Source: Rickettsia sp. (lineage in GTDB: Bacteria; Pseudomonadota; Alphaproteobacteria; Rickettsiales; Rickettsiaceae). From it: a stretch of 64,000 nucleotides of DNA. Positions 47,849-57,789 of the stretch are shown piece by piece. The notes beneath the pieces were generated by a model that saw nothing but the letters and a program-made list of their open reading frames with translations, made no database searches and had not been told where the DNA came from. The position numbers and the translations under genes were made by a program. The stretch spans positions 69,535 through 133,534 of the forward strand of contig JADHZC010000001.1 in assembly GCA_015657545.1 (NCBI GenBank), read 5' to 3'. Position 1 is the stretch's first letter. Each line of letters opens with the position of its first letter.

Positions 47849-50380
47849 ATGCAAAAAATTAGCATTTTTACTAAAAGATATGATCATATTGCTATGGAAA
47901 AGTCAATTTTTCAGCAATGGGAAAAAAACTTAGTATATGTATTTTCTTTTGAAGAAAATAAAAATTTTGTAATTGATACTCCTCCACCCACTATTTCTGG
48001 TAAATTACATATAGGTCATGTTTATAGCTATACTCAAAGCGATTTTATAGCTAGGTATAAAAGAATGAGAGGATTTAATGTTTTTTATCCAATAGGTTTT
48101 GATGATAATGGACTGGCAACAGAAAGATTTGTAGAAAAAAAGAAATCTGTTAAATCATATGAAATGCCTAAAGATAAATTTATCAAATTATGTGGTGAAG
48201 TCATTAAGGAAGAGAAAAAATTTTTTATAGAGACATTACAAAATATTGGTTTATCAATTGATTGGAATTTGCTCTATACCACTAGTAGTGATTATACTAA
48301 AAAAATTTCTCAAATGTCTTTTATAGATTTATATAAAAAAGGAGAAATTTATAGAGATGTACAGCCTGTGATATGGGATGTGTCTGATCAAACAGCATTA
48401 GCTCAAGCAGATCTACAAGAAAAAAAAGTGATATCTTATATGCATAAAATTAGTTTTAAAACTGATTTAGGTAAAGATATAAATATAGCTACTACTAGGC
48501 CGGAATTATTGCCGGCATGTTTAGCTATTTTTGTACATGCGGAAGATAAGAGATATAGTTCTTTTATAGGTGCTAATGCTTATGTGCCTCTATTTGGTTT
48601 GGTTGTTCCGATTTTATCTGATGATTTAGTAGATCCAGAAAAAGGGACTGGAGCCGTTATGTGTTGTAGTTTTGGTGATCAAACAGATTTAATTTGGGTT
48701 CGTAAATATAATTTGAAATATCAAACGATTATACAAATAGATGGGAGAATAAAAATAGACTTTAATTTGAAATCTAAAGATTCTATAAATTATGTACATC
48801 AGTTGAATGGTTTGAGGGTTAAGCAAGCAAGAGCAAAAATATTAGAATTTTTAGCACAAGAATCAGTGCTTTTAGATTCTTGGGAAGTAGAACAAGTTGT
48901 AAAGATCGCTGAACGATCAGCTACTCCTATTGAATTTGTACCTTTTCCTCAATGGTTTGTTTATGTTATAAGACATAAAGAATCTTTACAAAATGTTCTT
49001 AAGGATTTAGTGTGGCATCCTCAGCATATGAAAATCAAAATGGATGCTTGGATTAATTCTATAATTTTTGATTGGTGTATTAGTAGGCAGCGTGTTTTTG
49101 GTATATCTTTCCCTGTATGGTACTCTAAAAGAAAAGGTGAAGAAGGAAAAATTCTTTTAGCAGATATCACTCAATTACCTGTTGATCCTCACAAAGATCT
49201 TCCATTTGGATATTCTAGAGAAGAGGTTGAAGCTGATAAAGATGTTATGGATACTTGGGCTACAAGTGCTCTTACTCCTCAAATTAATGCAAATGGTATT
49301 TCAGAGGATTTATGTATAGATTTAGAAAAATATCAGAAACTTTTTCCAACAGATCTTAGGTCTCAAGCTCATGAAATAATTAGAACATGGGCTTTTTATA
49401 CGGTTTTAAAGTCTTTTCTTCATAATAAATCTCTTCCTTGGAAAAATATCATGATTAGTGGATGGTGTTTAGCTAGTGATAAAAGCAAGATGTCTAAATC
49501 CAAAGGCAATGTGATTGAGCCTTCTTATTTACTAAAAGAATATGGAGCGGATGCTATTAGATATTGGTCTGGATTAGCTAAAACAGGTATGGATACAGCA
49601 ATTTCTATAGATGTGCTTAAAAATGGAAAAAAATTCTTGAATAAATTATGGAGTGTAGCGAATTTTATATCTAATATTATTGTCAATATTAAAAATTTTT
49701 CTACAAAAAATTGTAAAGATTTTTTTCAAGATTTATCTTCTATATACGGAATTGATAGGTTGTTTATACAAAAAATTTACGATTTAGAATTATCTGTAAG
49801 AAGTGATTTTGATAATTATAAATATTATTCTGCTTTATATAAATTAGAAAAATTTTTCCTTTCAGAATTTTGTGATTATTATATTGAAATAGTAAAAAAA
49901 AGGATTTATAGAATTTCAGATAAAAAAAATGAAAATGCTTCTTTAAGTGCAATTAATAGTGTATTTTATATTTTTGAAAATATGTTAAGAATGCTATCAG
50001 TATTTTTACCTTATATTACAGAAGAAATTTTTCAAAATTTATATAAATTTGATGAAATTTCAATACATCAAAAAGATTCTTGGCCTTCAAGATTAATTAA
50101 TCTAAATGAAAAAAATACAAAGAATTTTGAAATTATAATTGATATTCTAGATTTTGTTAGAGGAATAAAATCTTCTAAGAATTTTGCACTTAATCATCCT
50201 ATATCTTGCTTAGAAATATGTTGCCTTTCTAACAATTGTAGAGAATTCCTCTATGAGGAAATATGTTCAGATATTCAAGATGTATTAGTAGTTAAAAATA
50301 TCGTTTTTTTACAAGACAAAGAAATGAGTTCTGGTTATACTATAAGTAATTCAAGTGTTATGGTTAAAGTTATTGTTTAA
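47849..50380 (+). CDS. valS: Valyl-tRNA synthetase, archaeal type
   Basis: 843 residues. HIGH (54-57) follows PPPTISGKL, and the second class I motif is KMSKSKGN. The segment after HIGH reads IGFDDNGLATERFVE, the archaeal form, whereas most bacteria have GTDHAGIATQ. An editing domain is present (TTRPELLPACLAI). A DWCISRQRVFGI block precedes the anticodon-binding helices. It charges tRNA-Val. It is likely the first gene of a valS-hscB-hscA-fdx transcript. Confidence 0.96.
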   Translation: MQKISIFTKRYDHIAMEKSIFQQWEKNLVYVFSFEENKNFVIDTPPPTISGKLHIGHVYSYTQSDFIARYKRMRGFNVFYPIGFDDNGLATERFVEKKKSVKSYEMPKDKFIKLCGEVIKEEKKFFIETLQNIGLSIDWNLLYTTSSDYTKKISQMSFIDLYKKGEIYRDVQPVIWDVSDQTALAQADLQEKKVISYMHKISFKTDLGKDINIATTRPELLPACLAIFVHAEDKRYSSFIGANAYVPLFGLVVPILSDDLVDPEKGTGAVMCCSFGDQTDLIWVRKYNLKYQTIIQIDGRIKIDFNLKSKDSINYVHQLNGLRVKQARAKILEFLAQESVLLDSWEVEQVVKIAERSATPIEFVPFPQWFVYVIRHKESLQNVLKDLVWHPQHMKIKMDAWINSIIFDWCISRQRVFGISFPVWYSKRKGEEGKILLADITQLPVDPHKDLPFGYSREEVEADKDVMDTWATSALTPQINANGISEDLCIDLEKYQKLFPTDLRSQAHEIIRTWAFYTVLKSFLHNKSLPWKNIMISGWCLASDKSKMSKSKGNVIEPSYLLKEYGADAIRYWSGLAKTGMDTAISIDVLKNGKKFLNKLWSVANFISNIIVNIKNFSTKNCKDFFQDLSSIYGIDRLFIQKIYDLELSVRSDFDNYKYYSALYKLEKFFLSEFCDYYIEIVKKRIYRISDKKNENASLSAINSVFYIFENMLRMLSVFLPYITEEIFQNLYKFDEISIHQKDSWPSRLINLNEKNTKNFEIIIDILDFVRGIKSSKNFALNHPISCLEICCLSNNCREFLYEEICSDIQDVLVVKNIVFLQDKEMSSGYTISNSSVMVKVIV

Positions 50381-50392
50381 ATCTGTAAAATT

Positions 50393-50872
50393 GTGAATTA
50401 TTTTTTATTATTTAACTTAGTACCAAGATATGATATAGATTTGAATTTCTTAAATAAACAATATTTAGATCTTCAAAAAAAAATTCATAATAATAATTTT
50501 GTTACTCAAACTGGAAAAGTTTCTGAAATTAATTTAGCATATAAGGTTTTAAAAGATCCTTATAAAAGGGCAGAACATTTACTTGCAATAAATGGTTTTG
50601 ATATCTATTTTATAGATCTCAAGAAAGAATTAGATCAAAATGAGTTAAAGAAAATTTTAAATTTGTTTGAATTAGCTAATAATTGTAAAGATAGGGAATC
50701 TTTATTCAAATTATTGAAAAGAGTAAAAAAAGATCAAGAAATTCTTATTAAAATTTTGTCTAATAAATTTGCTTTTCAACTTTTTAGTGAATCTATATAT
50801 TTTACTATAAAATTGAAATATATCTGCAAATTATTAGATCATATAAAACAAAGGATTGAATATGTCTCCTGA
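50393..50872 (+). CDS. hscB: HscB-like J-domain co-chaperone lacking HPD
   Basis: 159 residues with a GTG start. The two-domain HscB pattern is clear: YFLLFNLVPRYDID, LNKQYLDLQKK, NLAYKVLKDPYKRAEHLL and NGFD, then a C-terminal three-helix part. The J-domain HPDKF loop, needed to stimulate HscA ATPase, reads HNNNF (H32, N33, N34), so Pro and Asp are both lost. It should deliver IscU to HscA. The gene ends inside hscA (11-bp overlap), so the pair is coupled. Confidence 0.85.
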   Translation: MNYFLLFNLVPRYDIDLNFLNKQYLDLQKKIHNNNFVTQTGKVSEINLAYKVLKDPYKRAEHLLAINGFDIYFIDLKKELDQNELKKILNLFELANNCKDRESLFKLLKRVKKDQEILIKILSNKFAFQLFSESIYFTIKLKYICKLLDHIKQRIEYVS

Positions 50873-52628
50873 AATAATAAATATTATAGATAGATCTAAA
50901 AAAAAGGGGGAAATAGCTCTTGGGATTGATTTTGGTACTACTAATTCTTTAATTGCAACTTTTAGTGAAAATAACTTAAAAATCATTCCAGATCATTTAA
51001 ATCGTGATGTGCTTCCTTCCATCATCTCATGGAATAATTTAGAAAAAATTATTATTGGTACAAATATTTTAGACAAGGGTTGGGATTGTGTTTATTCTAT
51101 AAAAAGATTTTTAGGTAAATCTAGTACAGAGTTGTTGAAAAATATAAATAGCTTTTCAATATCAGATAAAAATTTGTTGGATTTAACTGTAGATGATGAT
51201 CCTCGTATTAAAATTGGCGCTAAAAAACTTTCTCCTTATATTTTAGTGTCATATATTTTAAAATTTTTGAAAAATTCTGCTGAAGAATTTTTAAAGACTT
51301 CTGTAAAGCAAATTGTTCTTTCTGTGCCTGCTTATTTTGATAACAAGGCTAAATCTGAGCTTCTTAATGCAGCAAATAATGCTGGACTTAATGTTCTAAG
51401 GTTAATAGCAGAACCAACAGCAGCTGCGTATGCTTATAATTTACATAAGATACAGGATGGTAAATATATAGTATATGATTTAGGAGGAGGTACTTTTGAT
51501 GTATCTATTTTGAATATAGAGTGCGGTATTTTACAAGTACTAAATGTGAAAGGTGATAATTTATTAGGAGGAGATGATATTGACGAAATATTGTTACAAT
51601 ACTTTCTTGATAAAAGCATTTTAGAAGGTGAAAGAGATAAAATATTTATAAAAATTAAGCATATAAAAGAAATCCTCTCTTTCCAAGACAATATCAAAAT
51701 AGGAAATGTTTTTTTTTCTCGCAAAGAATTTGAGACATTGATTTTACCTTTTGTAAATAAAACAATAAGATTGTTAGAAATTGCAATTTTAGAATCAGAA
51801 GTTGAAGAATTTAGTGGAATTATTCTAGTTGGAGGGGCTAGTAAAATGCCTTGTATAAAAAATAAGATTAAAGAAAAATTTCCTCAAGTTAAAATTTATG
51901 ATTTTTTAGATCCAGATAAAGTTGTTGCAATGGGTGCTGCAATGCATGCAGAACATTTGACTAATGCAGATTTTATAAATCCATCATTGATTGTTGATGT
52001 GATACCTTTATCTATAGGTATCGAGTTATATGGTGGTATAATGGAAAAAATTATTTTGAGAAATACTCCTTTGCCTTATTCTGTAACAAAAGAATTTACT
52101 ACATTTGTAGATAATCAGACTGCAATCAAAATAAAAATTTTACAAGGAGAAAGAGAATTTGCTAAAGATTGTATTTTTTTAGGTTTTTGTGAGTTATCCA
52201 ATTTAGAACCTAAATTTGCGGGTCAAGTCAAGGTAGAAATGACTTTTCATGTGGATGTTAATGGTATATTATATTTAAGTGCTAAGGATAAGAATAATGT
52301 TACAAATTTTATATCTCATGAAATTAATATTTTTAAAGATTTGAATAAAAAAATGATAAATGATGTGTTGGATAACTCTTATCAGAATGCTAAGTTAGAT
52401 TACAATCAAACATTGCTTCACAGAGCTAAATTAGATGCTATATTAAAAATTAGAGAGGTGAAAAAATTTTTATTGTCTGATACAATTTTACAAGATAAGA
52501 CAGAAATGATTAGTAATATAGAGATGCTCAATAATTTTATTGCACAGGATGATTATGAAAATATTTTATCACACATGGATTTATTAAATAAATCTGTAGA
52601 AGATTTTTTACGATTATATAAATCGTAA
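50862..52628 (+). CDS. hscA: Fe-S assembly chaperone HscA (Hsp70 family)
   Basis: 588 residues from ATG 50862 (a TTG lies two codons upstream). The ATPase domain has GIDFGTTNSLIATF, VPAYFDNKAKSELLNAA, YDLGGGTFDVSILN and GGASKMP. The substrate domain is shortened and retains LSIGIELYGG. It stimulates transfer of [2Fe-2S] clusters from IscU to target proteins. The neighbours hscB and fdx confirm the assignment over DnaK. Confidence 0.94.
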   Translation: MSPEIINIIDRSKKKGEIALGIDFGTTNSLIATFSENNLKIIPDHLNRDVLPSIISWNNLEKIIIGTNILDKGWDCVYSIKRFLGKSSTELLKNINSFSISDKNLLDLTVDDDPRIKIGAKKLSPYILVSYILKFLKNSAEEFLKTSVKQIVLSVPAYFDNKAKSELLNAANNAGLNVLRLIAEPTAAAYAYNLHKIQDGKYIVYDLGGGTFDVSILNIECGILQVLNVKGDNLLGGDDIDEILLQYFLDKSILEGERDKIFIKIKHIKEILSFQDNIKIGNVFFSRKEFETLILPFVNKTIRLLEIAILESEVEEFSGIILVGGASKMPCIKNKIKEKFPQVKIYDFLDPDKVVAMGAAMHAEHLTNADFINPSLIVDVIPLSIGIELYGGIMEKIILRNTPLPYSVTKEFTTFVDNQTAIKIKILQGEREFAKDCIFLGFCELSNLEPKFAGQVKVEMTFHVDVNGILYLSAKDKNNVTNFISHEINIFKDLNKKMINDVLDNSYQNAKLDYNQTLLHRAKLDAILKIREVKKFLLSDTILQDKTEMISNIEMLNNFIAQDDYENILSHMDLLNKSVEDFLRLYKS

Positions 52629-52689
52629 AAATTGAAGTATCTTGCATACAAAAGTTTTTCCGCAATAAATAAAATATGATTTTTTTGAA

Positions 52690-53031
52690 ATGTCAAATGA
52701 AACTGTAGAAATAGTCTTTGTTACTCCAGATTCCAAAGAAATATCTGTTCAAGCTCCTATAGGTCTTTCTATTCTAGAAGTAGCTCATATGAATAATTTA
52801 GATCTTGAAGGAGCTTGTGAAGGATCTTTGGCTTGTGCTACTTGTCATGTAGTTTTAGAAGAGTCATTATATAACTCTTTAGATGATGCAACAGAAGAAG
52901 AAGAAGATATGTTAGATTTAGCTTTTGGTTTAACTTCTACATCCAGACTTGGATGTCAAATTATTGTATCAAAAGCATTAGAGGGGACTAAAATTAAAAT
53001 TCCTTCTTCTACAAGAAACATCAGTTTTTAA
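52690..53031 (+). CDS. fdx: [2Fe-2S] ferredoxin (adrenodoxin type)
   Basis: 113 residues. Cluster ligands are in [10 protein letters not shown] plus the C-terminal LGCQI; the acidic patch [14 protein letters not shown] is typical of Isc-type ferredoxin. It supplies electrons for Fe-S cluster assembly. Last gene of the Isc group; iscS, iscU and iscA are not in this window. Confidence 0.95.
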   Translation: MSNETVEIVFVTPDSKEISVQAPIGLSILEVAHMNNLDLEGACEGSLACATCHVVLEESLYNSLDDATEEEEDMLDLAFGLTSTSRLGCQIIVSKALEGTKIKIPSSTRNISF

Positions 53032-53434
53032 ATATTATATAAAAGATATTTTTGTTAAATTATAGATTGATATTGATCCAAATAGGAAGGAGATGTAAGT
53101 TGTATAATTTATATAAAAATGATCTTTAGTAAAAATTTTTATAATTTTTACTGTTTTTCTAATTTAGAAAAACAATTCTGTTATATATAAATAAATACTA
53201 TCAGAAATAAATCCTGTTATACAATAAGAGAAAATAATAGAAAGGTTAGTTATATGTTTTCAACATAAAACCACTTAACAAAAAATTCTCCTTCTACTAT
53301 ATCCTTTATGCTAAGAAAAGGAGATCTAAACTACCTAAAAATTTTTTAGATCTATTTTTCGTGAATATTTGAATTTCTGAAAAGATTTTTTTAAAATATT
53401 TTAGTGAACGAGTCTTATGATTAAATATTGTAAA
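53032..53434. other. Intergenic decay region
   Basis: A good ribosome-binding-like AAGGAG occurs at about 53087, but only 9- to 23-codon frames follow. The final short frame before the repeat reads VKLRCPILIK and stops, parallel to LRCPILMKG before copy A. This suggests the two sites derive from the same element. Confidence 0.4.
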
Positions 53435-53513
53435 ACTTAGATGTCCTATTTTGATTAAGTGATAGAAGAGTTATCTTAGATATTCATCTTTTTCAGAGGA
53501 TTAAGAGTATCAC
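53435..53513. repeat. Dispersed hairpin repeat, copy B
   Basis: Homologous to 9827-9913: acttagatgtcctat start, tcttagat-ttcatc centre, agagtatcac end, with 8 fewer bases. The outer stem is weakened (TGATTAAG / CTTTTTCA). Two of the G-C pairs of copy A are A-T pairs here, while two other pairs are lost. Confidence 0.6.
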
Positions 53514-53609
53514 TTAAGAGTATGTAAAAAATAAAAGGAAATTGGTTAGTTATTTAGACTACAAATAAGAAATCTAGGAACAATTATGCAAAAGATTTTT
53601 GATCAGAGA

Positions 53610-54152
53610 TCAATTTTTTTTCTTCTTTGTATTATGCTTTAAGATGTAAGGAATTTGTAATAGGATAAACAATGCTATTAAAGGAATAACAAAAAATACT
53701 TTGAATCTTACCCAAATAATTTCACTAAAATTTCTCCATATTATCTCATTTGCAATTGCCAATAATAAATAAAAAAGAGCAGATCTATTAGATAAATTTG
53801 ACCAATGATATTTTTCTTGAAAAGCAATTACATCATTCAATATTTTTTTTAATACAGGTTTATTCATTCTGTCACTTATAAATATTATTATTGATAATAT
53901 ACAATAAAAAATAGTTGGTTTCATTTTGATAAAAGAAGAGTTACCCGTCCATAAAGTAATTGATCCAAAAAATAATAAGCTGGTAGCATATATTATTTGG
54001 ACAATAGTTATTTTCTTAGTTATCCAATATGATATTATAATATGAAATATACTAACTATCAGAGTAACAAAAGTAGCAAAGAGGATGTCTTTTGCTTTAT
54101 AGGAAATAAAAAATACAGCTATTGGTAAAATTTCACTAATTAACTTTAACAT
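53610..54152 (-). CDS. yciB: Inner membrane protein YciB (septation protein A family)
   Basis: 180 residues with about five membrane helices. Family blocks are LISEILPIAVFFISYK, WTGNSSFIKMKPTIFY, and the C-terminal ANEIIWRNFSEIIWVRFKVF. YciB/IspZ proteins influence cell-envelope synthesis and division; the exact activity is not established. It starts inside the FTR1-like gene (17-bp overlap), so the two are translationally coupled. Confidence 0.88.
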   Translation of the reverse strand: MLKLISEILPIAVFFISYKAKDILFATFVTLIVSIFHIIISYWITKKITIVQIIYATSLLFFGSITLWTGNSSFIKMKPTIFYCILSIIIFISDRMNKPVLKKILNDVIAFQEKYHWSNLSNRSALFYLLLAIANEIIWRNFSEIIWVRFKVFFVIPLIALFILLQIPYILKHNTKKKKN

Positions 54153-54993
54153 TCTTATTTATTTTTTTTAGGAAAGTAAATTTTCTTACATTCAATAATA
54201 TAAAGCTTAGTATAAGATTTGATAAATAAAATATTAACTGCAAGGCGTTTGGGGTTGGATCATATCCTGTTAATAGAGAAAATATCTTTCCTAATATTGA
54301 CGAATTGCTTATGAGCCAAGAGCTATTCCATAATTCTTCGTTTAGAATATTGATTGTACCAGAAGATGTTAGTTTTGATGCAGCCTCTGATGCGAAGCTA
54401 GCAGAAACCAAAATTAGAAGAAAACTTGAAATTTTAAAAATATTTTTAATGGAGATTTTAACTAACCCGTAATAAATGATAGCGCCTATAAAGAATCCTG
54501 ATGCACTTCCTGCAAAAAATGCTAATATTTTTTTAATCATAGTAATATTATGCATACTAGGGCTAGAAGATACTCCATAAACCAACAATACAATTTCAGT
54601 GCCCTCTCTAAGGATTGTGGTTGTCACTATAAATGTTAAAGTCCAATAATGTAGCCTTATTTTATTACTTGAATGAATTTGATCAGATAGTTGAGAAACT
54701 TTATTTTTGATCCAAATATGATGTCCCTGTAGCCACACTATAGTCCAAATTATCAGAGTAGATGTAGTCAGCATAACCATTGCTTCAAAGATATCATTTT
54801 GTATGAATGATAATATCTTGTGAATATTAGATATCAGGATAGCAAGTATAGTAGAAAAAAAAACTCCCAAAATGGCTCCTAAAGATATATAAAATCTGGA
54901 TTTCATTAATTCTTTAGTAGATGCTAAAATTAAACTTAGTAAAAGAGATATTTCAAGACATTCTCTAAAAACTATTAATGCAATTTTTATCAT
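54136..54993 (-). CDS. FTR1-family high-affinity iron permease
   Basis: 285 residues with seven hydrophobic segments. Both R-E-x-x-E iron motifs are present: RECLE (10-14) and REGTE (129-133). FTR1 proteins move iron across the inner membrane, in bacteria usually with a periplasmic cupredoxin or EfeO-like partner. The preceding gene encodes a cupredoxin-like protein 59 bp upstream. I infer an iron-uptake unit; metal choice is not proven. Confidence 0.88.
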   Translation of the reverse strand: MIKIALIVFRECLEISLLLSLILASTKELMKSRFYISLGAILGVFFSTILAILISNIHKILSFIQNDIFEAMVMLTTSTLIIWTIVWLQGHHIWIKNKVSQLSDQIHSSNKIRLHYWTLTFIVTTTILREGTEIVLLVYGVSSSPSMHNITMIKKILAFFAGSASGFFIGAIIYYGLVKISIKNIFKISSFLLILVSASFASEAASKLTSSGTINILNEELWNSSWLISNSSILGKIFSLLTGYDPTPNALQLIFYLSNLILSFILLNVRKFTFLKKINKNVKVN

Positions 54994-55052
54994 AGATAAA
55001 ATCTTTTTTTGTATTTGTTATCTATCATTAGTCTATTAGACAACAAAAAATG

Positions 55053-55400
55053 TTATTTTTCTAAAACTCTTAAAATTCCCTGGGCAGTTTCAGGATTAAA
55101 TTCTCCAAAAAAGCTATAATCTCCAGGCTTTAGAGGAGGAAGCGTGATTTTTATTTGAGAATTTCCTGGTATGATTTTTTCTCTTTTTAAGTCAAAACTT
55201 TCGAATTCTTCTACAGAATTATCTTGATTATATACCGATAATTTTATTTTAGTTCTAGCCGGTACTTCTAGGATTTCAGGATAAAATTTGTGTTCTTTTA
55301 TTATTAGATCATATTCTAACACAGCGTAAATCTGAGTAGTAGATAATAATGTATATATTAAAAGAATAATTTTCAAAATGTTTTTATATATTATGTTCAT
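55053..55400 (-). CDS. Cupredoxin-like periplasmic protein, FTR1 partner
   Basis: About 115 residues from the ATG at 55400. An upstream ATG at 55430 adds ten residues but spoils the signal peptide MNIIYKNILKIILLIYTLLSTTQIYA. The mature domain has EHKFYPEILEVPARTKIKLSVYNQD and LKPGDYSFFGEFNPETAQG, typical of cupredoxin domains found beside FTR1. The type 1 copper ligand set is incomplete, and the usual FHP near the end is FNP. It probably binds or oxidises iron for the permease. Confidence 0.75.
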   Translation of the reverse strand: MNIIYKNILKIILLIYTLLSTTQIYAVLEYDLIIKEHKFYPEILEVPARTKIKLSVYNQDNSVEEFESFDLKREKIIPGNSQIKITLPPLKPGDYSFFGEFNPETAQGILRVLEK

Positions 55401-55564
55401 AAATTTAAAAATTTTAATAATAAACAGCACAAGAGAAAATTTATATTTCTATATTTGCAACAATTATAGTTCTTAGTATTTTTTTTTCAAGATAATAACT
55501 ATTTAAAAATTTAACATTTGTATAACACATTATAATTGAGCTTGAAATTAAGAGTTTTAGCTTA

Positions 55565-56659
55565 TTAAATATTTTTATTATTGAGAATTTTAAATTCAAG
55601 TATTTTAAACAATTCTCCCATTTGATTTTTGGATATTAGTCTATTTACTTGCTTTTCTAAAATTTTTTTTAGATCTGGATTTTGTATTTTTAATTTTTCT
55701 AATCTCAGCATTATACCATATTTTATTAAAAATTCTCTTTGAGAAAATATTTCCATTGTATCTGTTTTATTACTCATAAGAGTTTTTTTCAGATCCTGAA
55801 AATTTACATGGGATGTTATATCATATTGTCCTAGATTTTCTAAGAGATTCGCAAATTTATGATTGAAAACAGCTTGAAGAGTTGGGTTAAATTGGGTAGA
55901 ATTTCTTTTTACTATGTCGTATCCATAATCAATTATTAGCATTGCAGCAGCTTTGCTTTTTTTAAATAGGTTAAGCAAATTTTGTAATAATGATATAGAA
56001 TCTTTAGATTCTTCAATTATAGCTTCTTCCTGGGCTTCTGGATATTCTTTTAATAGAAAATTATTTAGAGTAGTATCTATTGATATTTCAGTAAATTTTA
56101 ATTGTTGTAAATGTGGATTGCGTGTTATAACTATTTCTTTCCAAGTATTTTTTTTTTTGATAAATTGTTTTATAGGTAAGGCATCAAAAAATTCATTTGC
56201 CAATGTTATAATGATTTTGTTTTGCGGTAATTCATTGAGATTTGAAATCCAATAGATTGGAATTTTTTGATTTTGGAGAGTTTTTTTTTGTGCTTTTATA
56301 AAATGAGGATTTATTTCTAAGAGATAAATTTCTAATATAGAGAATAATTCAGGGACAAGCTTAAAAATTTTTAAGATGTTTAAAATGAGAGCTCCACTTC
56401 CTGGTCCCAATTCTAAAATGATTATTTTTCTAGAATCATTTTTGAGAATAAAACATTGTTCTACAGCCCATAATCCTATTATTTCTCCAAATATCTGAGA
56501 AATCTCAGGAGCTGTTGTAAAATCTCCATCTTTTCCTATAGATGTTAATTTTTTATAATAAGAATCCTTGTTATTTGATAATGTTTCTTTTATGAAATCG
56601 TCGATAGAAATATATCCATTGTTGTCAATAATTTCATTGATTTTATCTCTTATAAACAT
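55565..56659 (-). CDS. MidA/NDUFAF7-like SAM-dependent methyltransferase
   Basis: 364 residues. GDFTTAPEISQIFGEIIGLW is the family signature, ELGPGSG (83-89) binds SAM, and ITLANEFFDALPIKQF and AMLIIDYGYD follow. The mitochondrial relative NDUFAF7 methylates an arginine of a complex I subunit, so a role in respiratory complex I maturation is inferred here. It starts within the 3' end of lgt (17-bp overlap), so both are one operon. Confidence 0.88.
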   Translation of the reverse strand: MFIRDKINEIIDNNGYISIDDFIKETLSNNKDSYYKKLTSIGKDGDFTTAPEISQIFGEIIGLWAVEQCFILKNDSRKIIILELGPGSGALILNILKIFKLVPELFSILEIYLLEINPHFIKAQKKTLQNQKIPIYWISNLNELPQNKIIITLANEFFDALPIKQFIKKKNTWKEIVITRNPHLQQLKFTEISIDTTLNNFLLKEYPEAQEEAIIEESKDSISLLQNLLNLFKKSKAAAMLIIDYGYDIVKRNSTQFNPTLQAVFNHKFANLLENLGQYDITSHVNFQDLKKTLMSNKTDTMEIFSQREFLIKYGIMLRLEKLKIQNPDLKKILEKQVNRLISKNQMGELFKILEFKILNNKNI

Positions 56660-57437
56660 AAGATTTTTTAATTTTAATAAGTAAGAATATTCCTATCAAG
56701 AGCATAAAGAGAGACAATATTTGTCCTAATGTAAAATATTTAAAAAAGAACCCTATTTGATAATCTGGCTCTCTATAAAATTCTGCAAATATTCTAAAAA
56801 TAGAGTAAAAAACTAGAAATAAAGATGTTGTTAGTAATCTATATTTTATTATAGAAAATTTTTTATTTAAGTAATTTAATAATATAAATAACAAAACTCC
56901 TTCAAGCATAGCTTCATAGATCTGACTAGGATGTCTTGTTTTAAAATCTACAGTTGGATATATTATTCCCCAAGATATATTTGTTACTCTTCCATAAAGT
57001 TCAGAGTTTATAAAATTTGCTATTCTGCCCAAAAAAAGTCCTATAGGTACTACTAGAGCTGAAACATCCAGTAATAATCTCCAATCAAGTTTATTTTTTT
57101 TTGCAAATATATAGGTAAATATTAGATATGATATAAGCGCTCCGTGAAAAGACATACCCCCATTGTATATTTTGAAAATTTCTATGGGATTTGATAAATA
57201 ATAGTCAAAATTATAAAAAGCTACATATCCTAATCTTCCTCCTAAAATTATTGATATAACAACCCAATTAATGTAATCTCTTAATTTTTCTTTTTTTATC
57301 TTAATTTTTGCCCATTCAAGGATTTTTTGAGCTAAAAATAACCCTATTAATATTCCTAAAATGTAAGATAAAGAGTACCATCTAATTTGTATCACTCCTA
57401 AATCTAGAATTACAGGATTTATTTTGAATGCAGTCAT
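56643..57437 (-). CDS. lgt: Prolipoprotein diacylglyceryl transferase
   Basis: 264 residues, seven membrane helices. Signature blocks are IRWYSLSYILG, GRLGYVAFY, GGMSFHGAL and the Lgt motif GRIANFINSELYGR. It adds diacylglycerol to the lipobox cysteine of prolipoproteins at the inner membrane. Promoter not identified. It is followed by the coupled methyltransferase gene. Confidence 0.96.
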   Translation of the reverse strand: MTAFKINPVILDLGVIQIRWYSLSYILGILIGLFLAQKILEWAKIKIKKEKLRDYINWVVISIILGGRLGYVAFYNFDYYLSNPIEIFKIYNGGMSFHGALISYLIFTYIFAKKNKLDWRLLLDVSALVVPIGLFLGRIANFINSELYGRVTNISWGIIYPTVDFKTRHPSQIYEAMLEGVLLFILLNYLNKKFSIIKYRLLTTSLFLVFYSIFRIFAEFYREPDYQIGFFFKYFTLGQILSLFMLLIGIFLLIKIKKSYVYKR

Positions 57438-57789
57438 ATAGATTGATTAATTTATTTTTCAATTAATTAAGAATTTGTTGTTTTTTAAAAAATAACAAAC
57501 TCATACATGATATTTTTACATTTTTACTATAATATGCTGTATATTTGTTTATTATTGTAAAGATTTAATAAATGCTAATCTACTTTATTTAATAGATTTG
57601 TACAAGGTACATTTATTTTTTCAGTGAACTCATAAAGTCAATAATTATTACTTAATGAATTTTTTTTAATATAATTTTAATTATTTAGCAATATTTTATA
57701 ATGCTATTATCTGTTTTAATTGAAGAATATTTTTCTAAAAAATTTTTAGGTAAGTGATAATTTATTTTTGAAAGTAATTTTTTTATAAC
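57438..57789. other. Divergent intergenic region between lgt and der
   Basis: 352 bp. A near-palindrome TTTGTTGTTTTTT/AAAAAATAACAAA spans 57474-57499 (one mismatch, no loop). Several TATAAT-like boxes (for example near 57530 and 57699) lack matching -35 boxes. No gene seen. Confidence 0.4.

Noticed and set aside
57474..57499. Near-palindrome TTTGTTGTTTTTT/AAAAAATAACAAA as a terminator or operator
   Set aside because: It has no loop and is simple A/T sequence; chance occurrence is likely at this base composition.
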